This document shows positions 20,798-29,791 of a DNA stretch of 64,000 bases, piece after piece. Both the position numbers and the translations under genes were made by a program. The DNA is from Paraburkholderia acidisoli (GTDB taxonomy: Bacteria; Pseudomonadota; Gammaproteobacteria; Burkholderiales; Burkholderiaceae), in assembly GCF_009789675.1 (NCBI RefSeq), contig NZ_CP046913.1:682001-746000 (forward strand), written 5' to 3'. The notes under the pieces are model-generated. The model did no database searches. It was not told the origin of the DNA and saw only the letters and a program-made list of their open reading frames with translations. Position 1 is the stretch's first letter. Every line of letters starts with the position of its first letter.

Positions 20798-21604
20798 ATG
20801 AGCCTTTTCATCCGCAAGACCCGTTTGTTCGCGCATCTGCTGCGCGGCGCCTGGATCGTCGCCACGCGCTTTCCGCGCGCCAGCGTCGACGTGCGACACG
20901 CGCTGAACCGCGCGTGGTCCCTCAAGATGCTCCAGTTGTGCGGCATGAAGCTCGTCGTGCACAACGATTCGGCGCGGCTCGACGCGGGCGCGCTCGTGGT
21001 GAGCAATCACATCTCGTGGATCGACATCTACGTGATCAATGCGTGGCGCCCGACGCCGTTCGTCTCGAAGGCCGAGATCCGCAACTGGCCGCTGATCGGC
21101 TGGTTCGCGAAGCATCTCGACACGGTGTTCATCGAGCGCGAGAAACGCAGCGACGCGCGCCGCATCATGAACGAACTCTCCTCGCGGCTCGAGCGCGGCG
21201 AACTGATGTGCGTGTTCCCGGAAGGCACGACGTCGAGCGGCGTGGCGCTCTTGCCGTTCCATTCGAACATGTTCCAGGCGGCGGTGGCGGCGGGCAAGCC
21301 GGTGCAGCCGCTGTGCATTTACTACGAAGACGCGCAGGGGCGGCAGACCACGGCGCCCGCGTATATCGACGATCTCTCGCTCAAGCAGTCGCTCGACGCG
21401 ATGCTCGGGGCGGGCGCGATCACGGCGCACGTGTACGTGGGCGAGCCGATCGTGGCGGAAGATCGCCGCACGTTGGCGGCGCGCGCGCAGGAAGCGGTGA
21501 ATGGGGCGCTGGAGGCGATGCGCGGGCCGGTGGTGGCGGGCGTGACGGGCGAGGTGCCGGTCGTGTCGGGGGAGTTGCCTGGCGCACAGGGCGCTCAGGC
21601 TTGA
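20798..21604 (+). CDS. 1-acyl-sn-glycerol-3-phosphate acyltransferase, PlsC type
   Basis: 268 residues from ATG 20798 (MSLFIRKTRL). Contains the acyltransferase motif I NHISWID (HX4D), motif II-like region around SKAEIRNWPLIGWFAKH, and motif III FPEGTTSSG. A hydrophobic N-terminal stretch should anchor it to the inner membrane, where it adds the second acyl chain in phosphatidic acid formation or acylates an ornithine-type lipid. It follows pyrC' by 55 bases, so read-through is possible. It converges on apaH with 21 bases between the stops. The C-terminal 40 residues are Gly/Val-rich and non-conserved. Confidence 0.93.
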   Translation: MSLFIRKTRLFAHLLRGAWIVATRFPRASVDVRHALNRAWSLKMLQLCGMKLVVHNDSARLDAGALVVSNHISWIDIYVINAWRPTPFVSKAEIRNWPLIGWFAKHLDTVFIEREKRSDARRIMNELSSRLERGELMCVFPEGTTSSGVALLPFHSNMFQAAVAAGKPVQPLCIYYEDAQGRQTTAPAYIDDLSLKQSLDAMLGAGAITAHVYVGEPIVAEDRRTLAARAQEAVNGALEAMRGPVVAGVTGEVPVVSGELPGAQGAQA

Positions 21605-21625
21605 CCTGAATTCTGGCTAAGGCGG

Positions 21626-22477
21626 TCAGTGGCTCGTCGCGCGGCAGCTTTCGCAGGGCACCTGGGTCAACACGCGCTGCCACGGGTCGGCTTCGAGCTG
21701 CACGCAGGAGAGCCGTTCGCCCCACACGCATCCCGAATCGAGTCCGATCAGATTCTTGCGCAACGTGAGGCCGAGCGCGGCCCAATGGCCGAACACCACG
21801 GTGACGTTCCCGGTTTTGCGGCCCGGCACGTCGAACCACGGCATATAGCCCGCGGGCGCGGAATCGAGGCCGCCGCTCGTCGTGAAATCCATCACGCCTT
21901 CGGCGTTGCAAAAGCGCATGCGCGTGAGCGCGCTGCACGTGACGCGCAGGCGGTCGATTCCCTTCAGATCGTCCGACCAGCGGTTCGGCTCGTTGCCGTA
22001 GAGACCCGCGAGCGTCGTCTTCCAGTCGTCGCGCCGTAACGCTTTCTCAAGATCGTGCGCGAGTTCCATCGTCATGTCGGCGTCCCATTGCGGCAGCACG
22101 CCCGCATGGACCATCAGCAGGTTGTTTTCAAAGTGCGCGATCGGCCGGTGGCGCACCCAGTGCAGGAGATCCTCGGCGTCGGGCGCGTTGAGGATGTCGT
22201 CGATGGTGTCGCCCTTTTTCGACTTGCGAATGCCCGCGGAAACCGACAGCAGATGCAAATCGTGATTGCCCAGCACGGCAACGCCGCGCTCGCCGAGCGC
22301 GATCACTTCGCGCAGCGTCTCGAGCGAGGCCGGGCCGCGGTTGATGAGGTCGCCGGCGAACCACAGCGGCGCGTCGGGCGAGGGCGCCGCCTTGGCGAGC
22401 AACTGGCGAAACGGGGTGAGGCAGCCTTGCAGATCGCCGAAGGCGAGCGGGGCCGGGAACGACGCTTGCTTCTTCAT
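21626..22477 (-). CDS. apaH: Symmetric bis(5'-nucleosyl)-tetraphosphatase ApaH
   Basis: 283 residues. Hydrolyses Ap4A to two ADP. Metallophosphatase motifs are clear: FGDLQGC (GDxxG), GDLINRGPASLETL (GDxxxRG) and GNHDLHLL (GNHD). Unlike the E. coli-type MATYLIGDVHG start, the sequence begins with MKKQASFPAPLAFGDLQG, as in Burkholderia. ATG 22477 is selected; the open frame upstream is unconserved. It is divergent from rmlB, a neighbourhood I recall from Burkholderia O-antigen loci. Confidence 0.95.
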   Translation of the reverse strand: MKKQASFPAPLAFGDLQGCLTPFRQLLAKAAPSPDAPLWFAGDLINRGPASLETLREVIALGERGVAVLGNHDLHLLSVSAGIRKSKKGDTIDDILNAPDAEDLLHWVRHRPIAHFENNLLMVHAGVLPQWDADMTMELAHDLEKALRRDDWKTTLAGLYGNEPNRWSDDLKGIDRLRVTCSALTRMRFCNAEGVMDFTTSGGLDSAPAGYMPWFDVPGRKTGNVTVVFGHWAALGLTLRKNLIGLDSGCVWGERLSCVQLEADPWQRVLTQVPCESCRATSH

Positions 22478-22843
22478 CGGGTTGAAATGAGTTCGGTGTA
22501 CGGCGCAGAGTTGGGGTGTGAAGTTATCACAGGACGGCGATCGTGGTGCGGCGCGGTAGAGCGGTTTCGCCATGACCTTGACCCGCGCCCGACTCGTGGA
22601 ATTGGCACGAAAGATGCGATGCGGGATTTTGTCAAGCTGTTTCAAGATGTTAGGGGGATAGCTTTCGCTCCGGCTATCCTTATAATCTCTCGGTACAAAA
22701 TCCGCGCCGGACTATGCTAGTCAGATAAAACGGACGCTTTTTTCCCACGGAAGCGACTCACGGTACGCTTCCAGAGCAAACTGGCTTCGGGGATTCACAT
22801 CGCCAGGTTTGCTAATACATCACTCGCGCCAAAGAGGAGTTCC
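22478..22843. other. apaH-rmlB divergent intergenic region
   Basis: 366 bases that hold the O-antigen operon promoter with a TATAAT and a dyad, then a leader of about 150 bases. No JUMPstart/ops element (GGCGGTAG) was found in it. AAAGAGGAG precedes the rmlB ATG. Confidence 0.6.
22656..22686 (+). promoter_or_regulatory. Probable O-antigen operon -10 with adjacent dyad
   Basis: TATAAT at 22681-22686 is the only perfect -10 hexamer before rmlB. Directly upstream, GGATAGC (22656-22662) and GCTATCC (22673-22679) form an inverted repeat with a 10-base spacer that covers the -35 position, and no consensus -35 is visible there. A weak -35 beneath a dyad suggests activator or repressor control. Confidence 0.5.
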
Positions 22844-23905
22844 ATGATCCTGGTTACGGGCGGTGCCGGCTTTATCGGCGCCAACTTTGTGCTTGACTGG
22901 CTGCGTCAATCGGACGAGCCCGTCGTGAACGTCGACAAGCTCACCTACGCGGGCAATCTCGGTACGCTGCAGTCGCTCAAGGGCGATTCGCGCCATATCT
23001 TCGCTCAGGTGGACATCTGCGATCGTGCAGCGCTCGACGCGCTGCTGGCCGAGCACAAGCCGCGCGCGATTCTGCACTTCGCGGCCGAAAGCCATGTCGA
23101 CCGCTCGATCCACGGTCCCGCCGACTTTGTTCAGACCAATGTGGTCGGCACGTTCACGCTGCTCGAAGCCACGCGCCAGTACTGGAACGCCCTGGGCGCC
23201 GAAAAAAAGGCCGCCTTCCGCTTCCTGCACGTTTCCACGGACGAAGTGTTCGGCTCGCTCTCGGCAACGGATCCGCAATTCTCGGAAACCACGCCTTACG
23301 CGCCGAACAGCCCGTATTCGGCGACCAAGGCCGGTTCCGATCATCTCGTGCGCGCGTATCACCACACGTATGGTCTGCCCGTCCTGACCACGAATTGCTC
23401 GAATAACTACGGCCCGTACCAGTTCCCCGAAAAGCTCATTCCGCTGATGATCGCGAACGCGCTCGCCGGCAAGCCGCTGCCCGTTTATGGCGATGGCCAG
23501 AACGTGCGCGACTGGCTGTACGTGGGCGATCACTGCAGCGCGATTCGCGAAGTGCTCGCGCGCGGTCAGGCTGGCGAGACGTACAACGTCGGTGGCTGGA
23601 ACGAGAAGAAGAACCTGGAAGTCGTGCACACGCTGTGCGACCTGCTCGACGAATTCCGCCCGAAGGCCGCTGGCTCGTATCGCGATCAGATCACCTATGT
23701 GACCGACCGCCCGGGCCACGATCGCCGTTACGCGATCGACGCGCGCAAGCTCGAGCGCGAGCTGGGCTGGAAGCCCGCTGAAACCTTCGAGACGGGTCTG
23801 GCGAAGACGGTGCAGTGGTACCTGGACAACCAGGCATGGTCGGACGAAGTGGCCTCGGGCGACTATCGCAAGTGGGTCGAGACCAACTACGCGACGCGTA
23901 CGTAA
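22844..23905 (+). CDS. rfbB: dTDP-glucose 4,6-dehydratase
   Basis: 353 residues, full length. Second step of dTDP-L-rhamnose synthesis: oxidises C4 and removes water at C5/C6. NAD loop [11 protein letters not shown], active-site STDEVFG, and [11 protein letters not shown] (YxxxK) are intact, with ESHVDRSI and [10 protein letters not shown] signatures typical of RmlB. Excellent GAGGAG site before ATG 22844. First gene of a long plus-strand operon; rmlA follows after 11 bases. Confidence 0.98.
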   Translation: MILVTGGAGFIGANFVLDWLRQSDEPVVNVDKLTYAGNLGTLQSLKGDSRHIFAQVDICDRAALDALLAEHKPRAILHFAAESHVDRSIHGPADFVQTNVVGTFTLLEATRQYWNALGAEKKAAFRFLHVSTDEVFGSLSATDPQFSETTPYAPNSPYSATKAGSDHLVRAYHHTYGLPVLTTNCSNNYGPYQFPEKLIPLMIANALAGKPLPVYGDGQNVRDWLYVGDHCSAIREVLARGQAGETYNVGGWNEKKNLEVVHTLCDLLDEFRPKAAGSYRDQITYVTDRPGHDRRYAIDARKLERELGWKPAETFETGLAKTVQWYLDNQAWSDEVASGDYRKWVETNYATRT

Positions 23906-23916
23906 AGGCGGCTGAC

Positions 23917-24810
23917 ATGGCACGTAAAGGCATTATTCTCGCGGGCGGTTCCGGCACGCGGCTCTATCCGATCACGCATGCGGTGTCGAAGCAGCTGCTG
24001 CCCGTGTACGACAAGCCGATGATCTACTACCCGCTTTCGACGCTGATGATCGCGGGCATTCGCGACGTGCTCATCATCTCGACGCCGCAGGACACGCCGC
24101 GCTTCGAAGCCATGCTCGGCGACGGCAGCCAGTGGGGGATGAACATCCAGTACGCGGTGCAGCCTTCGCCCGACGGTCTCGCGCAGGCCTTCATCATCGG
24201 CAAGGAGTTCGTGGGCAACGATCCTTCCGCGCTCGTGCTCGGCGACAACATTTTCTACGGCCACGACCTCGCGAAGCAGCTCGAGCGCGCCAACTCGCAA
24301 GAGTCGGGGGCGACGGTGTTCGCGTATCACGTGCACGATCCGGAGCGCTACGGCGTGGTCGAATTCGACCAGGGCTTCCGCGCGCTGTCGATCGAGGAAA
24401 AGCCCGCGAAGCCGCGCTCGAACTACGCGGTGACGGGCCTCTACTTCTACGACAACCAGGTTTGCGACATTGCCGCGGACATCAAGCCTTCGCCGCGCGG
24501 CGAGCTGGAAATCACCGACGTCAATTCGCGCTATCTGCGCGACGGCGCCTTGAATGTCGAGATCATGGGCCGCGGCTATGCATGGCTCGATACCGGCACG
24601 CACGATTCGCTGATCGAAGCGGCCACGTTCATCGCCACGCTGCAAAAGCGCCAGGGTCTGGTGGTGGCTTGCCCCGAGGAAATCGCGTTCCGCTGCAAGT
24701 GGATCAGCGCCGAGCAACTCGAAAAGCTCGCCGCGCCGCTCGCGAAGAACGGCTACGGCAAGTATTTGAAGAACCTTTTGACGGATCAAGTTGCATGGCC
24801 ATCACGGTAA
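23917..24810 (+). CDS. rfbA: Glucose-1-phosphate thymidylyltransferase
   Basis: 297 residues, full length. First step of dTDP-L-rhamnose synthesis, joining dTTP and glucose 1-phosphate. Nucleotidyltransferase motif [13 protein letters not shown], then [26 protein letters not shown], and [20 protein letters not shown] identify RmlA. ATG 23917 gives the standard [11 protein letters not shown] start. Its end overlaps the start of rmlC by 16 bases, so the two are translationally coupled. Confidence 0.98.
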   Translation: MARKGIILAGGSGTRLYPITHAVSKQLLPVYDKPMIYYPLSTLMIAGIRDVLIISTPQDTPRFEAMLGDGSQWGMNIQYAVQPSPDGLAQAFIIGKEFVGNDPSALVLGDNIFYGHDLAKQLERANSQESGATVFAYHVHDPERYGVVEFDQGFRALSIEEKPAKPRSNYAVTGLYFYDNQVCDIAADIKPSPRGELEITDVNSRYLRDGALNVEIMGRGYAWLDTGTHDSLIEAATFIATLQKRQGLVVACPEEIAFRCKWISAEQLEKLAAPLAKNGYGKYLKNLLTDQVAWPSR

Positions 24811-25346
24811 CTGCTACGGCGCTGCCCGAAGTCAAGCTCATCGAGCCGAAGGTGTTCGGCGATGCCCGCGGCTTCTTCTTCGAAAGCTTCAACGCTCGTG
24901 AGTTCGGCGAACTCGTGGGCGAGAACATCGACTTCGTCCAGGACAACCATTCGCGCTCGGCGAAAGGCGTGCTGCGCGGCCTGCATTACCAGGTCGAGCA
25001 CGCGCAGGGCAAGCTCGTGCGTGTGGTGGAGGGCGAGGTTTTCGACGTCGCCGTGGATATCCGCCGCAGCTCGCCGAACTTCGGCAAATGGGTGGGCGTG
25101 CATCTTTCCGCCGACGACCATCGCCAGTTGTGGATCCCGCCGGGCTTCGCGCACGGCTTCGTCGTGTTGTCGGAGTCGGCGCAATTCCTCTACAAGACGA
25201 CCGACTACTGGTTCCCCGAGCACGAGCGCAGCATTGTCTGGAACGACGCGGATATCGGCATTGAATGGCCTGTCGACTTCGAGCCGGTGCTGGCCGCGAA
25301 AGATGCCGCGGGCAAGCGGCTGAACGAAGCCGAAGTCTATGCGTGA
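24795..25346 (+). CDS. rfbC: dTDP-4-dehydrorhamnose 3,5-epimerase
   Basis: 183 residues, full length cupin-like enzyme. Inverts C3 and C5 of dTDP-4-keto-6-deoxyglucose. The signature [17 protein letters not shown] contains the catalytic His, followed by [17 protein letters not shown] and [13 protein letters not shown] 24795 lies within the end of rfbA. The stop overlaps the region where rfbD begins. Confidence 0.98.
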   Translation: MAITVTATALPEVKLIEPKVFGDARGFFFESFNAREFGELVGENIDFVQDNHSRSAKGVLRGLHYQVEHAQGKLVRVVEGEVFDVAVDIRRSSPNFGKWVGVHLSADDHRQLWIPPGFAHGFVVLSESAQFLYKTTDYWFPEHERSIVWNDADIGIEWPVDFEPVLAAKDAAGKRLNEAEVYA

Positions 25347-25353
25347 GGGCGCG

Positions 25354-26250
25354 ATGACATCCCACACGCAACCCACGATCTTGCTGACTGGCGTGACGGG
25401 GCAGGTTGGTTTCGAACTCGCCCGCACGCTTCAGGGGCTCGGCAAGGTCGTCGCGCTCGACCGCAGCGCGCTCGATCTGTCGAATCTCGACGAAGTGCGC
25501 CGCGTCGTACGCGAGGTCGGACCGCAACTGATCGTGAATCCGGCGGCGCACACGGCGGTTGACAAGGCCGAGAGCGAACCTGACCTCGCGATGCGCCTGA
25601 ACGCGGAGCTGCCGGCCACGCTGGCCGAAGCGGCGAAGCAGCTTGGCGCGGGCCTCGTGCATTACTCGACCGACTACGTGTTCGACGGCGCCAAAGACGG
25701 CGTGTATCTCGAAACCGACGCGACCAATCCGCAAAACGTGTACGGCCGGAGCAAGCTCGCGGGCGAGCAGGCGATCGAGGCGTCGGGCTGCGCGCACCTG
25801 ATCTTCCGTACGAGCTGGGTGTACGGCGCGCGCGGCAACAACTTCATGCGCACCATGCTGCGGCTCGGTGCCGAGCGTCCGGAGTTGAGCGTGGTCGCCG
25901 ACCAGATCGGCGCGCCGACCTGGTCGAACACGATTGCCGCGTTGACCTCGAACGTGCTCGCGCAAGCGGCCGGTGCGACGGATGCCGCGCAATGGTGGGC
26001 CGAGCATTCGGGCGTTTATCACCTGACGGCGGACGGCTCGACTTCGTGGCATGGCTTCGCCGAAGCGATCTTCGAGTTCGCCGCGCTGGAGAACAAGCCC
26101 GTGGTGAAGCCGATATCCGCCTCGGCGTGGCCCACGCCCGCGAAGCGGCCCGCCAATTCGCGCATCTCGAACGACAAGCTCGCCAAGGTATTTGGCGTGC
26201 GGGCGCCGAACTGGAAAGACGCGTTGCGTCTGTGCATGCAGTCCGTGTGA
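25354..26250 (+). CDS. rfbD: dTDP-4-dehydrorhamnose reductase
   Basis: 298 residues from ATG 25354, which has GAGGG 5 bases upstream; ATG 25339 in frame would add five residues and overlap rfbC. Last step to dTDP-L-rhamnose. Rossmann motif LLTGVTGQVGFEL, NPAAHTAVDKAE, the catalytic STDYVF and YGRSKLAGE (YxxxK), and FRTSWVYG are all present. Completes a full rmlBACD set in the order typical of Burkholderia. Confidence 0.97.
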   Translation: MTSHTQPTILLTGVTGQVGFELARTLQGLGKVVALDRSALDLSNLDEVRRVVREVGPQLIVNPAAHTAVDKAESEPDLAMRLNAELPATLAEAAKQLGAGLVHYSTDYVFDGAKDGVYLETDATNPQNVYGRSKLAGEQAIEASGCAHLIFRTSWVYGARGNNFMRTMLRLGAERPELSVVADQIGAPTWSNTIAALTSNVLAQAAGATDAAQWWAEHSGVYHLTADGSTSWHGFAEAIFEFAALENKPVVKPISASAWPTPAKRPANSRISNDKLAKVFGVRAPNWKDALRLCMQSV

Positions 26251-26280
26251 CGCCGTTGGCGGCACGCAAACTCGAACATC

Positions 26281-27267
26281 ATGACCCTCATCGTCACCGG
26301 CGCGGCCGGCTTCATCGGCAGCAATATCGTCAAGGCGCTCAACGAACGCGGCGAAGACCGCATCATCGCCGTCGACAATCTCACCCGCGCGGATAAATTC
26401 CGTAATCTCGTCGATTGCGAGATCGACGATTACATCGACAAGACCGAGTTCGTCGAACGCTTCGCGCGCGGCGACTTCGGCAAGGTCCGCGCGATCTTTC
26501 ATGAAGGCGCCTGCTCGGACACGATGGAAACCGACGGCCGCTACATGATGGACAACAACTTCCGCTATAGCCGCGCCGTGCTCGACACGTGCCTCGCGCA
26601 AGGCGTGCAGTTTCTCTACGCGTCGTCGGCGGCGATCTATGGCGGCTCGAGCCGCTTTGTCGAAGACCGCGAAGTGGAAGCGCCGCTCAATGTGTACGGC
26701 TATTCGAAGTTCCTGTTCGACCAGGTGATCCGCCGCGTGCTGCCCACGGCGAAGAGCCAGATCGCGGGCTTTCGCTACTTCAACGTGTACGGCCAGCGCG
26801 AGACGCACAAGGCGCGCATGGCTTCGGTGGCGTTCCACAACTTCAACCAGTTCCGCGCCGAAGGCAAGGTCAAGCTGTTCGGCGAGTACAACGGCTACGC
26901 GCCGGGCGAGCAGACGCGCGATTTCGTTTCGGTCGAAGACGTGGTGAAGGTCAACCTGTTCTTCTTCGATCATCCGGAGAAGAGCGGCATCTTCAATCTG
27001 GGCAGCGGCCGCGCCCAGCCGTTCAACGACATTGCCACGAGCGTGGTCAACACGCTGCGCGCGATGGAAGGCAAAGGCGCGCTTTCGCTGGAAGAACAGG
27101 TGAAGGAAGGCCTGATCGAGTACATCCCGTTCCCGGACGCGCTGCGCGGCAAGTACCAGTGCTTCACGCAGGCGGACCAGAGCAAGCTGCGCGCGGCGGG
27201 CTACGACGCGCCGTTCCTGACGGTTCAGGAAGGCGTGGATCGTTACGTCCGCTGGTTGGCGAAATAA
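26281..27267 (+). CDS. hldD: ADP-L-glycero-D-manno-heptose 6-epimerase
   Basis: 328 residues. Makes the L,D-heptose nucleotide for the LPS inner core. [11 protein letters not shown] binds [17 protein letters not shown] and [10 protein letters not shown] plus YGYSKFLFD (YxxxK) form the active site, and [11 protein letters not shown] and [11 protein letters not shown] are typical of HldD. It is unusual to find it inside the O-antigen operon straight after rmlD; in many Burkholderia it sits with other core genes. The next gene starts one base after its stop, so it is cotranscribed with the glycosyltransferases. Confidence 0.95.
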   Translation: MTLIVTGAAGFIGSNIVKALNERGEDRIIAVDNLTRADKFRNLVDCEIDDYIDKTEFVERFARGDFGKVRAIFHEGACSDTMETDGRYMMDNNFRYSRAVLDTCLAQGVQFLYASSAAIYGGSSRFVEDREVEAPLNVYGYSKFLFDQVIRRVLPTAKSQIAGFRYFNVYGQRETHKARMASVAFHNFNQFRAEGKVKLFGEYNGYAPGEQTRDFVSVEDVVKVNLFFFDHPEKSGIFNLGSGRAQPFNDIATSVVNTLRAMEGKGALSLEEQVKEGLIEYIPFPDALRGKYQCFTQADQSKLRAAGYDAPFLTVQEGVDRYVRWLAK

Positions 27268-27268
27268 C

Positions 27269-28189
27269 GTGCCGCTTGCCAGCCAGGGTCACGTCGATAC
27301 CGGCATCGTCGTGGTGTTTTATCGGCCGGACGAAGCGTGCGTGGCGCGCGCCAACCGGCTCGCGGCCTTCGGGCACTGTGTCGTGATCGACAACACGGAG
27401 CGCGAGCGCGCCGCGGCGCACAACGTGCAACCGGCGCTCGACGCGGCCATCACCTATGTGGCGAACGGCGAGAACCGCGGGATCGCAACCGCGCTCAACC
27501 AGGGCGTGGAGATACTGCTGCGCGCGGATTGCCGCGTCGCGCTGCTGTTCGACCAGGATAGCGAGCCCGGCGAGGTCCTGCTGCGCGATCTGCCGGCAAC
27601 GATGCGCCGCGAGATCGACGCGGGCCGTCACTTCGCGCTGATCGGTCCCGCCTACGAGGACGGCCGGCTGGGCGGCACCGCGGCGTTCGTGCGGTTCGGG
27701 TTTCCGGCCTTGCAGCGCATCGCGCCCGAAGGCTCGCAACTGATCGATGTCGATTTTTTGATCACCTCGGGTTCCTGCGTGAACCTGGGCGCCTGGGCGA
27801 CAATCGGCCCGATGGACGACGCGCTGTTCATCGACTTCGTCGATCTCGAATGGTGCGTGCGGGCTCGCGCCGCAGGCTTTCGCGTGGCGGGCGTGCCGTG
27901 GCTGCGGCTCACGCACGAACTCGGGGGCGAGCCCGTGAAGTTTCTCGGGCGCACGTATCCTGGCCATTCGCCGCTGCGGCACTACTACCTCTTCCGAAAC
28001 GCGGTGGCGTTGATGAAAAGGTCCTATGTGCCGTGGCAGTGGAAGGCGAACGAGCTGCTGAAGATGCCGTTTCGTCTCGCGATCTATGGCATCTGGCTCA
28101 AGCCGCGGCGGCGTCATCTCCAGATGGCGTTCCTCGGCATCTGGCATGGTTTGATGGGTCGGGGTGGCCCGCTGACCGCTGTCCATTGA
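27269..28189 (+). CDS. GT2 family glycosyltransferase, rhamnosyltransferase-like
   Basis: 306 residues, GTG start at 27269 one base after hldD. GT-A fold features: IVVVFYRPD N-terminal strand, ENRGIATALNQGVE, FDQDSEP (the DxD-like motif), and a late FIDFVDLEWCVRARAAGF acceptor-site block. The C-terminal part, HELGGEPVKFLGR followed by SPLRHYYLFRNAV, is characteristic of the RfbF/WbbL-like rhamnosyltransferases, matching the dTDP-rhamnose genes upstream. Cytoplasmic face of the inner membrane, adding a sugar to the lipid-linked O-chain. Exact linkage unknown. Confidence 0.88.
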   Translation: MPLASQGHVDTGIVVVFYRPDEACVARANRLAAFGHCVVIDNTERERAAAHNVQPALDAAITYVANGENRGIATALNQGVEILLRADCRVALLFDQDSEPGEVLLRDLPATMRREIDAGRHFALIGPAYEDGRLGGTAAFVRFGFPALQRIAPEGSQLIDVDFLITSGSCVNLGAWATIGPMDDALFIDFVDLEWCVRARAAGFRVAGVPWLRLTHELGGEPVKFLGRTYPGHSPLRHYYLFRNAVALMKRSYVPWQWKANELLKMPFRLAIYGIWLKPRRRHLQMAFLGIWHGLMGRGGPLTAVH

Positions 28190-28248
28190 AAAGGCACGCG
28201 TTGGAGCCAACGGGCTCTGACGCGTATTGCAAATCGTCGAAAACAGAT

Positions 28249-29031
28249 ATGTTCAACTTGATATTTTCAGACCTGAAGCAGAGCGCCGTCTCCTGGCGCT
28301 TGTGGACCTTGCTCGGCTGGCTCGAAATCAGACAGCGTTACGCGCGTTCGCGAGTCGGTCCGTTCTGGCTGACCATCAGCATGGGCGTGATGATCGGGTC
28401 GATCGGCATTGTGTACGGTTCGCTCTTCGGCATGAAGATGAGCGACTACCTGCCGTTTCTGTCGATCAGCCTCGTGATGTGGACGATGTTCTCGCAGACC
28501 GTTCAGGAAGGCAGTCTCGCGTACATCAACAGTGCGACCTACATTCGCCAGGCCGCCACGCCGAAGCTGATCTATATCCTGCAAGTGGTCTGGCGCAATC
28601 TCGTCATCCTTGCGCACAATTTCATCATCGTCCTCGCGCTGATCGTCATTTTCGGCGTGAAGAACTGGCTGGCGTTGGCGGTTTTCGTGCCCGCGCTGGT
28701 GCTGTATCTGCTCAACGCCATGTGGATCGCGATGATCGCGGCGCTGCTGTCCGCGCGGTTCCGCGACTTGCCGCAGATCATTTCGGCGCTCATCCAGGTG
28801 GCGTTCTACGTCACGCCCATCATTTATCGGCCGGACGCGCTCAAGCGTTTTTCCTTCATCGTCGACTTCAACCCGCTCGCGCATCTGATCGAGCTGGTTC
28901 GCTCGCCGCTGATCGGCCAGATGCCGTCCATGACGACCTGGCTCGTCTCGCTCGGCCTCGCCGTGGTTGGCTGGACGCTGGCGCTGGCCATGACGGGCCG
29001 TTTTCTCAAACGTATTCCTTACTGGGTCTAG
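28249..29031 (+). CDS. wzm: O-antigen ABC transporter permease Wzm
   Basis: 260 residues, six predicted membrane segments, ABC-2 family. EIRQRYARSRVGPFWLT near residue 30 is the conserved cytoplasmic entry of polysaccharide exporters, and the last half has FNPLAHLIELVRSPLIG. It moves undecaprenyl-linked O-polysaccharide to the periplasm with Wzt, which follows after 9 bases. ATG 28249 gives MFNLIFSDLKQS; the frame further upstream overlaps the GT2 gene and is not conserved. Confidence 0.95.
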   Translation: MFNLIFSDLKQSAVSWRLWTLLGWLEIRQRYARSRVGPFWLTISMGVMIGSIGIVYGSLFGMKMSDYLPFLSISLVMWTMFSQTVQEGSLAYINSATYIRQAATPKLIYILQVVWRNLVILAHNFIIVLALIVIFGVKNWLALAVFVPALVLYLLNAMWIAMIAALLSARFRDLPQIISALIQVAFYVTPIIYRPDALKRFSFIVDFNPLAHLIELVRSPLIGQMPSMTTWLVSLGLAVVGWTLALAMTGRFLKRIPYWV

Positions 29032-29040
29032 GAGAGCACC

Positions 29041-29790
29041 GTGGCGTACATTGAACTCAAAGGTGCGACTCTCGACCTGCCGATTTACGACGTGCAGGGC
29101 CGCTCGCTCAAGAAGCAGGTGCTTCGCATGGGCCGCCGCAACACCATCGCCGAAGACAGCGAGGGCGTGATCGTCGTGCGCGCGCTCAATAACGTCGATC
29201 TGCGCTTCGAGGCGGGCGACCGCATCGGCCTGATCGGCCGCAATGGCGCGGGCAAGTCCACGCTGCTGCGCACCATGGCCGGCATCTATACGCCCACGCT
29301 CGGCTCGGTGGAAAGCGAAGGCAAGATCGTGCCGCTGCTCGATATCAGCCTCGGCATGGACGACAACTCCACGGGCATGCAGAACATTCGTCTTCGCGGC
29401 CTGCTGCTCGGCATGACGGACGCCGAGATCAAGGAGAAGACGCAAAGCATCGTGGAATTTTGCGAGCTGGGCGATTACCTCGACCTGCCGCTGCGGACCT
29501 ATTCGAGCGGGATGCGCGTGCGTCTCGCGTTCGCGGTGTCGACGGCCGTGGATGCGGAAATCCTGCTGCTCGACGAGGTGATGGGCGTGGGCGACGCCTC
29601 CTTCATGCACAAGGCGCAGGAGCGTCTGCACGATCTGCACAGCCGCGCCGAGATCGTTGTGCTGGCCATGCACGCGAATTCGGAAATTCGCCGCGTGTGC
29701 AACAAGGCGCTGTGGATGGACGGCGGCTGCGTGCGCGCATTCGGTCCTGTCGAGGAAGTCGTCGCGGCGTACGAAGCGCAGGTTGGCTGA
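29041..29790 (+). CDS. wzt: O-antigen ABC transporter ATPase Wzt (short form)
   Basis: 249 residues from GTG 29041. Walker A GLIGRNGAGKST, signature YSSGMRVRLAFA, Walker B ILLLDEVMGVGD and the switch histidine in LAMHANSE are intact. It energises Wzm. It ends shortly after the nucleotide-binding domain and lacks the C-terminal beta-sandwich that in long Wzt proteins recognises a terminal modification of the O-chain. So chain export is expected not to depend on a capping residue, as in galactan-type systems. The next gene begins one base after its stop. Confidence 0.95.
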   Translation: MAYIELKGATLDLPIYDVQGRSLKKQVLRMGRRNTIAEDSEGVIVVRALNNVDLRFEAGDRIGLIGRNGAGKSTLLRTMAGIYTPTLGSVESEGKIVPLLDISLGMDDNSTGMQNIRLRGLLLGMTDAEIKEKTQSIVEFCELGDYLDLPLRTYSSGMRVRLAFAVSTAVDAEILLLDEVMGVGDASFMHKAQERLHDLHSRAEIVVLAMHANSEIRRVCNKALWMDGGCVRAFGPVEEVVAAYEAQVG

Positions 29791-29791
29791 G

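Noticed and set aside
22478..22843. JUMPstart/ops element expected before a polysaccharide operon
   Set aside because: No GGCGGTAG or similar core was found in the leader of rmlB.
24889..26973. 694-codon frame on the minus strand over rfbC-rfbD-hldD
   Set aside because: It overlaps three well-supported genes and its composition is typical of an antisense shadow.
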